NCBI GenBank assembly: GCA_003852805.1
Contig: RDDY01000319.1
Location: forward strand, 1 to 8,776
Direction of reading: 5' to 3'
Source of the DNA: Chryseobacterium sp.
GTDB lineage: Bacteria; Bacteroidota; Bacteroidia; Flavobacteriales; Weeksellaceae
Length of the DNA: 8,776 bases
The position numbers and the translations under genes were made by a program. Below the pieces are notes generated by a model that searched no databases, had not been told where the DNA came from, and saw only the letters and a list, made by a program, of their open reading frames with translations. Below, in pieces: positions 5,817-8,776 of this stretch (the first letter of the stretch is position 1; every line of letters starts with the position of its first letter).

Positions 5817-6230
5817 TTATTTCATATTTACCACGCGGTCTACCACATAGCGCGTATTGCCGCGCCACGGAATGACGCCGTGGTATTCTTTGTAGTGCAA
5901 GTCAAAGTATTTGCCGCTGTTCACTTCCAGCTGTTTGAAAACCTCTTCGCTTTCTATGCTGAATTCAAATTCATTACTCTGCACACCACCGTTCAGGCCG
6001 CGCGCAAAACCTTCTTGGATCAGCTTACCTTCGTAAGTCTTGAAAACATTTCCTTTGTGAACCGCGTAGTTCAGATAACCCGACTTTACCCCTTCGCCAA
6101 AGACAAAATAGTATTTCCAATAAACGTATCCGCCGAGGCCCAGCAAGACCACCAGCAACAGCCAGAATACGGCTCTGCCGCGTCTTTTCTTTTTTACGCT
6201 TTGGTCATCTGTGTAAATACTTTCTGCCAT
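5817..6230 (-). CDS. Small membrane-anchored protein of unknown function
   Basis: A 137-residue protein of a type widespread in Bacteroidota, where similar proteins are, as far as I recall, often called hypothetical or mislabelled 6-phosphogluconate dehydrogenase; nothing here supports such an enzyme, as there is no nucleotide-binding fold. Residues 1-18 are charged and basic just before the membrane (VKKKRRGR). One transmembrane helix follows (about 20-40, AVFWLLLVVLLGLGGYVYW). The outer part (about 48-137) reads as a compact beta-rich domain: GVKSGYLNYAVHKGNVFKTYEGKL, then FEFSIESEEVFKQL, LHYKEY, and WRGNTRYVVD. The basic side suggests N-in topology with the domain facing the periplasm. It starts 19 bases after the acyl-CoA dehydrogenase stop on the same strand and is probably co-transcribed with it. 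Function is unknown. Confidence 0.88.
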   Translation of the reverse strand: MAESIYTDDQSVKKKRRGRAVFWLLLVVLLGLGGYVYWKYYFVFGEGVKSGYLNYAVHKGNVFKTYEGKLIQEGFARGLNGGVQSNEFEFSIESEEVFKQLEVNSGKYFDLHYKEYHGVIPWRGNTRYVVDRVVNMK

Positions 6231-6249
6231 GGTTTGGTATTTTTAATGT

Positions 6250-7392
6250 TTATTTCTTTGCAATGGAACGCGAGATCACAATCTTCTGGATCTCAGACGT
6301 ACCTTCATAGATTTGGGTAATCTTGGCATCGCGCATCAGACGCTCCACGTGGTACTCTTTCACGTAACCGTAGCCGCCGTGGATTTGTACCGCTTCTACC
6401 GTTACATCCATCGCGGTCTGCGATGCGAAAAGCTTGGCCATCGCTCCGGATTCCGAGATGTCTTTGCCTTCGTCTTTTTCCACAGCCGCTTTAAAGCAAA
6501 GCATTCTGGCAGCCGTAATTTGGGTTGCCATGTCTGCCAATTTAAATGCGATTGCTTGATGGTTGATGATCTCCGTTCCGAACGACTTGCGCTCTTTTGC
6601 ATATTTCAACGCAAGCTCGTAAGCGCCCGAAGCGATACCCAACGCTTGGGACGCGATACCGATGCGACCGCCGTTCAGCACAGCCATTGCAAATTTAAAA
6701 CCAAAGCCGTCCTCGCCGATGCGGTTCTCCTTCGGCACCTTAACGTCTGTAAACAACAGTGAGTGTGTGTCGCTGCCGCGGATGCCCAACTTGTCTTCTT
6801 TCGGACCGATTTCAAAACCTTCCCAGCCACGCTCTACGATGAACGCGTTGATGCCTTTGTGTCCTTTCTCGGGATACGTCTGAGCGATGACAATATAATA
6901 AGTAGCGTTGCCACCGTTGGTGATCCAGTTTTTGGTACCGTTCAGCAGATAATAGTCGCCTTTGTCTTCTGCCGTTGTTTTTTGGGAAGTGGCGTCAGAT
7001 CCTGCTTCGGGCTCGGACAGGGCAAACGCGCCGATCACTTCACCGCTCGCCAACGGCGTAAGGTATTTCTGTTTTTGCTCTTCGCTCGCAAATTTCTCCA
7101 AACCGGCACAAACCAGTGAGTTGTTCACCGACATCACCACCGCGGCAGAAGCATCGATTTTTGAAATCTCTTCCATGGCCAAAACGTAGGAGACGCTGTC
7201 CATTCCTGCGCCACCGTATTTGGGGTCTACCATCATCCCCAGCAGACCCATCTCGCCCATTTTCTTTACCTGCTCATGTGGAAACTTTTGGTCACGGTCT
7301 CTTTCTATTACTCCGGGCAGCAATTCGTTTTGTGCAAAATCGCGCGCTGCCTGTTGAATCATCAGTTGTTCTTCTGATAAAGTGAAATTCAT
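6250..7392 (-). CDS. Acyl-CoA dehydrogenase (short/medium-chain, butyryl-CoA dehydrogenase-like)
   Basis: A 380-residue FAD-dependent enzyme that makes trans-2-enoyl-CoA from acyl-CoA, the first beta-oxidation step, passing electrons to electron-transfer flavoprotein. The start is taken as the ATG at 7392-7390 (MNFTLSEEQ), which matches the usual N-terminus; an in-frame codon 11 residues further upstream (7425) adds an atypical extension. The helical N-terminal domain runs to about 115. The beta domain contains signature 1 ALSEPEAGSDAT and the flavin-contacting NGTKNWITNGG. The C-terminal helical domain holds the KERKSFGT segment, signature 2 QIHGGYGY, and the catalytic glutamate in YEGTSEIQ (E363), placed as in short- and medium-chain enzymes. 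Exact chain-length preference cannot be read. The gene is divergent from an acyl-CoA synthetase and is followed by a small membrane-protein gene. Confidence 0.97.
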   Translation of the reverse strand: MNFTLSEEQLMIQQAARDFAQNELLPGVIERDRDQKFPHEQVKKMGEMGLLGMMVDPKYGGAGMDSVSYVLAMEEISKIDASAAVVMSVNNSLVCAGLEKFASEEQKQKYLTPLASGEVIGAFALSEPEAGSDATSQKTTAEDKGDYYLLNGTKNWITNGGNATYYIVIAQTYPEKGHKGINAFIVERGWEGFEIGPKEDKLGIRGSDTHSLLFTDVKVPKENRIGEDGFGFKFAMAVLNGGRIGIASQALGIASGAYELALKYAKERKSFGTEIINHQAIAFKLADMATQITAARMLCFKAAVEKDEGKDISESGAMAKLFASQTAMDVTVEAVQIHGGYGYVKEYHVERLMRDAKITQIYEGTSEIQKIVISRSIAKK

Positions 7393-7414
7393 AGTTGCTA
7401 AAAATAAGTTTCGG

Positions 7415-7422
7415 CTAAAATA
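7415..7422 (-). promoter_or_regulatory. Candidate -7 box of the acyl-CoA dehydrogenase gene
   Basis: On the minus strand TATTTTAG differs from TAnnTTTG at one position and ends 22 bases before the ATG at 7392. The region is AT-rich, so this is only suggestive. The matching -33 position would fall inside the palindrome at 7434-7458. Confidence 0.35.
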
Positions 7423-7433
7423 CATTTTTTGCA

Positions 7434-7458
7434 GAAAATCAGTCGTTCACCGATTTTC
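7434..7458. promoter_or_regulatory. Imperfect 25-bp palindrome, candidate shared operator
   Basis: Arms GAAAATCAGT (7434-7443) and ACCGATTTTC (7449-7458) pair over nine of ten positions around a 5-base spacer. It is near the middle of the 113-base divergent region between the acyl-CoA dehydrogenase and acyl-CoA synthetase genes and covers the expected -33 areas of both. It has no T tract, so it is not a terminator. A dimeric regulator such as a TetR-family fatty-acid sensor could bind here; no regulator gene is in the window. Confidence 0.4.
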
Positions 7459-7477
7459 GGAGTTTTAAAAAAAAATA

Positions 7478-7485
7478 TATATTTA
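7478..7485 (+). promoter_or_regulatory. Candidate -7 box of the acyl-CoA synthetase gene
   Basis: TATATTTA matches TAnnTTTG except for the last base and lies 20 bases before the ATG at 7506. It follows a long A run and TA repeats, so chance matches are likely. The -33 area would be near TTTTCGG (7454-7460), overlapping the palindrome. Confidence 0.33.
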
Positions 7486-7505
7486 CCTGAACAAATACAG
7501 GATTT

Positions 7506-8776
7506 ATGGCCATTACCAGATTATTTGACATTGCCCATTACGCGTTCGAGAATATGCCCAAAGACGATGCCTTTGGTTCTAAAGTGAACGGCGAATGGAT
7601 CAAATGTTCAACTCAACAATATATAAACGATGCAAACCGACTTTCGCGCGGTCTGCTGAAACTTGGGATAAAACCCGGTGACCGCATCGGCCTCATCAGT
7701 ACCAACAACCGTACGGAGTGGGCCATTGCCGATCTGGGCATGATGCAGATCGGCGTGGTTACCGTGCCTGTCTACCCCACCATCAGCGAAGAAGACTATG
7801 ACTATATTTTCAACAATGCCGAGATCAAATATTGCTTGGTGTCCGATGCTGAGCTTTACGAGAAAGTAACGGCAGTGAAAGAAAGCATCCCAAGTCTGCA
7901 AGGCGTTTTCACTTTCGACGATGTCTACGGCGCGCCTAACTGGAAAGAGATTCTGAACTTGGGCGAAGACGAAAGCAGCCAGAATCAAGTGGAAGAAATC
8001 ATGAAGACGACTCAGCCCGGCGATTTGGCTACGCTGATCTATACATCGGGTACCACGGGTCGACCCAAAGGAGTGATGCTGACGCACGAGAACATCCTTT
8101 CCAATGTATTGGCCAGCAACCCACGGATTCCGCGTGAGCAGATTCCGTATCAAGAGTTGCGTGCTCTGTCCTTCCTACCGCTTTGCCATGTATTCGAGCG
8201 TATGCTATTATATCTATACCAGTACAACGGTTTCTCGATTTACTTCGCTGAGAATATCGATAAAATAGGCGATAATCTAAAAGAGATCAAACCTCATTAC
8301 ATGACGGTGGTTCCTCGATTGTTGGAGAAAGTTTACGACAAGATCTACAATACCGGTGTAAGCGCAGGCGGACTCAAAAGCAAGATTTTCCTATGGGCGC
8401 TGGACCAAGTGGAGAATTATCAACTGGGCCAAAAGAAAGGATTCAAGCTGATGATCGCCGACAAGTTGGTTTTCAGCAAATGGCGCGCGGGATTGGGCGG
8501 AAACATTGTGACACTGGTCTCGGGATCTGCGGCCCTTTCCGAAAGGTTGAACCGGGTTTTTAACGGTGCGGGGATTCCGATTCTCGAAGGTTATGGTCTG
8601 ACCGAGACTTCTCCGGTAATTGCCGTCAACAGTTTTGAGCACAGAAAAATAGGCACGGTAGGTTTTCCGTTGAATAATCTGGAAGTGAAAATAGCCGACG
8701 ACGGAGAGATATTGGTGAAGGGACCATCGGTAATGAAATCATATTACAAGGACGAAGAGAAAACGCGCGAAGCCTT
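7506..8776 (+). CDS. Long-chain fatty-acid--CoA ligase (AMP-forming, FadD15-like), 3' end outside the window
   Basis: An adenylate-forming enzyme that activates long-chain fatty acids with ATP and CoA, feeding beta-oxidation or lipid synthesis. Translation from the ATG at 7506 stays open to the edge, with 423 full codons visible. Family members of this type are about 590-600 residues, so roughly the C-terminal third, including the mobile C-terminal domain, is missing. The ATP/AMP-binding P-loop motif YTSGTTGRPKGV begins at residue 179. Next come FLPLCHVFERM, the substrate-tunnel region with PRLLEKVYDKI, SGSAALSERL, and the adenylate-binding YGLTETSP (363-370). No signal peptide is present; such enzymes act in the cytoplasm or at the inner membrane. 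It is divergent from the acyl-CoA dehydrogenase gene, sharing a palindrome-containing promoter region, which supports a fatty-acid degradation role. Confidence 0.95.
   Translation, partial: MAITRLFDIAHYAFENMPKDDAFGSKVNGEWIKCSTQQYINDANRLSRGLLKLGIKPGDRIGLISTNNRTEWAIADLGMMQIGVVTVPVYPTISEEDYDYIFNNAEIKYCLVSDAELYEKVTAVKESIPSLQGVFTFDDVYGAPNWKEILNLGEDESSQNQVEEIMKTTQPGDLATLIYTSGTTGRPKGVMLTHENILSNVLASNPRIPREQIPYQELRALSFLPLCHVFERMLLYLYQYNGFSIYFAENIDKIGDNLKEIKPHYMTVVPRLLEKVYDKIYNTGVSAGGLKSKIFLWALDQVENYQLGQKKGFKLMIADKLVFSKWRAGLGGNIVTLVSGSAALSERLNRVFNGAGIPILEGYGLTETSPVIAVNSFEHRKIGTVGFPLNNLEVKIADDGEILVKGPSVMKSYYKDEEKTREA

Noticed and set aside
5814..6320. 168-codon plus-strand frame
   Set aside because: It runs opposite the small membrane protein gene and the end of the acyl-CoA dehydrogenase gene, both well supported; its start overlaps the terminator region and it has no recognisable domain.
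6313..6762. 149-codon plus-strand frame
   Set aside because: It is antisense to the highly conserved acyl-CoA dehydrogenase C-terminal half; composition is not protein-like.
7608..8153. 181-codon open frame on the minus strand opposite the acyl-CoA synthetase gene
   Set aside because: The plus strand encodes clear adenylate-forming enzyme motifs across this span; the antisense frame has no family pattern.

Overview
The window looks like chromosomal DNA of a Bacteroidota bacterium, most likely of the flavobacterial side. The signs are MetRS with a KISTS-type second signature and a fused C-terminal tRNA-binding domain, TAnnTTTG-like -7 promoter boxes close to the starts, no clear Shine-Dalgarno sequences, and an ECF sigma operon whose third gene encodes an outer-membrane-type protein. 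Base composition is intermediate, somewhat on the AT side by eye. No genus is assigned. There is no RNA gene, CRISPR array, insertion sequence or phage gene, and no gene-free stretch over 300 bases.

Layout: (1) 1-459, minus: nearly complete small [2Fe-2S] subunit of a molybdenum hydroxylase, cut by the window edge. (2) 669-2726, plus: metG, with a -7 box just upstream and a strong hairpin terminator downstream. (3) 5162 down to 2778, minus: a compact four-gene operon of ECF sigma factor, single-pass membrane protein (probable anti-sigma factor), exported coiled-coil plus beta-barrel protein, and small DUF4177-like protein. The first two genes overlap by 14 bases and the next pair is 4 bases apart. 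An ECF-type promoter sits directly in front of the sigma gene. (4) 5305-5772, plus, divergent from the sigma gene: a small membrane protein of the Mpo1/DUF962 family. (5) 7392 down to 5817, minus: an acyl-CoA dehydrogenase followed by a small membrane-anchored protein of unknown function. (6) 7506 to the right edge, plus: a long-chain acyl-CoA synthetase, divergent from the dehydrogenase.

How they may work together: the right part is a lipid-metabolism neighbourhood. The synthetase activates fatty acids to acyl-CoA and the dehydrogenase carries out the first beta-oxidation step. They share a 113-base divergent promoter region with a 25-bp imperfect palindrome that could be a common operator. 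The Mpo1-like protein, related to a yeast fatty-acid alpha-oxidation dioxygenase, lies close by. The central sigma operon looks like a self-contained envelope-sensing unit and is the most interesting part of the window. The remaining genes are ordinary housekeeping or metabolic genes.
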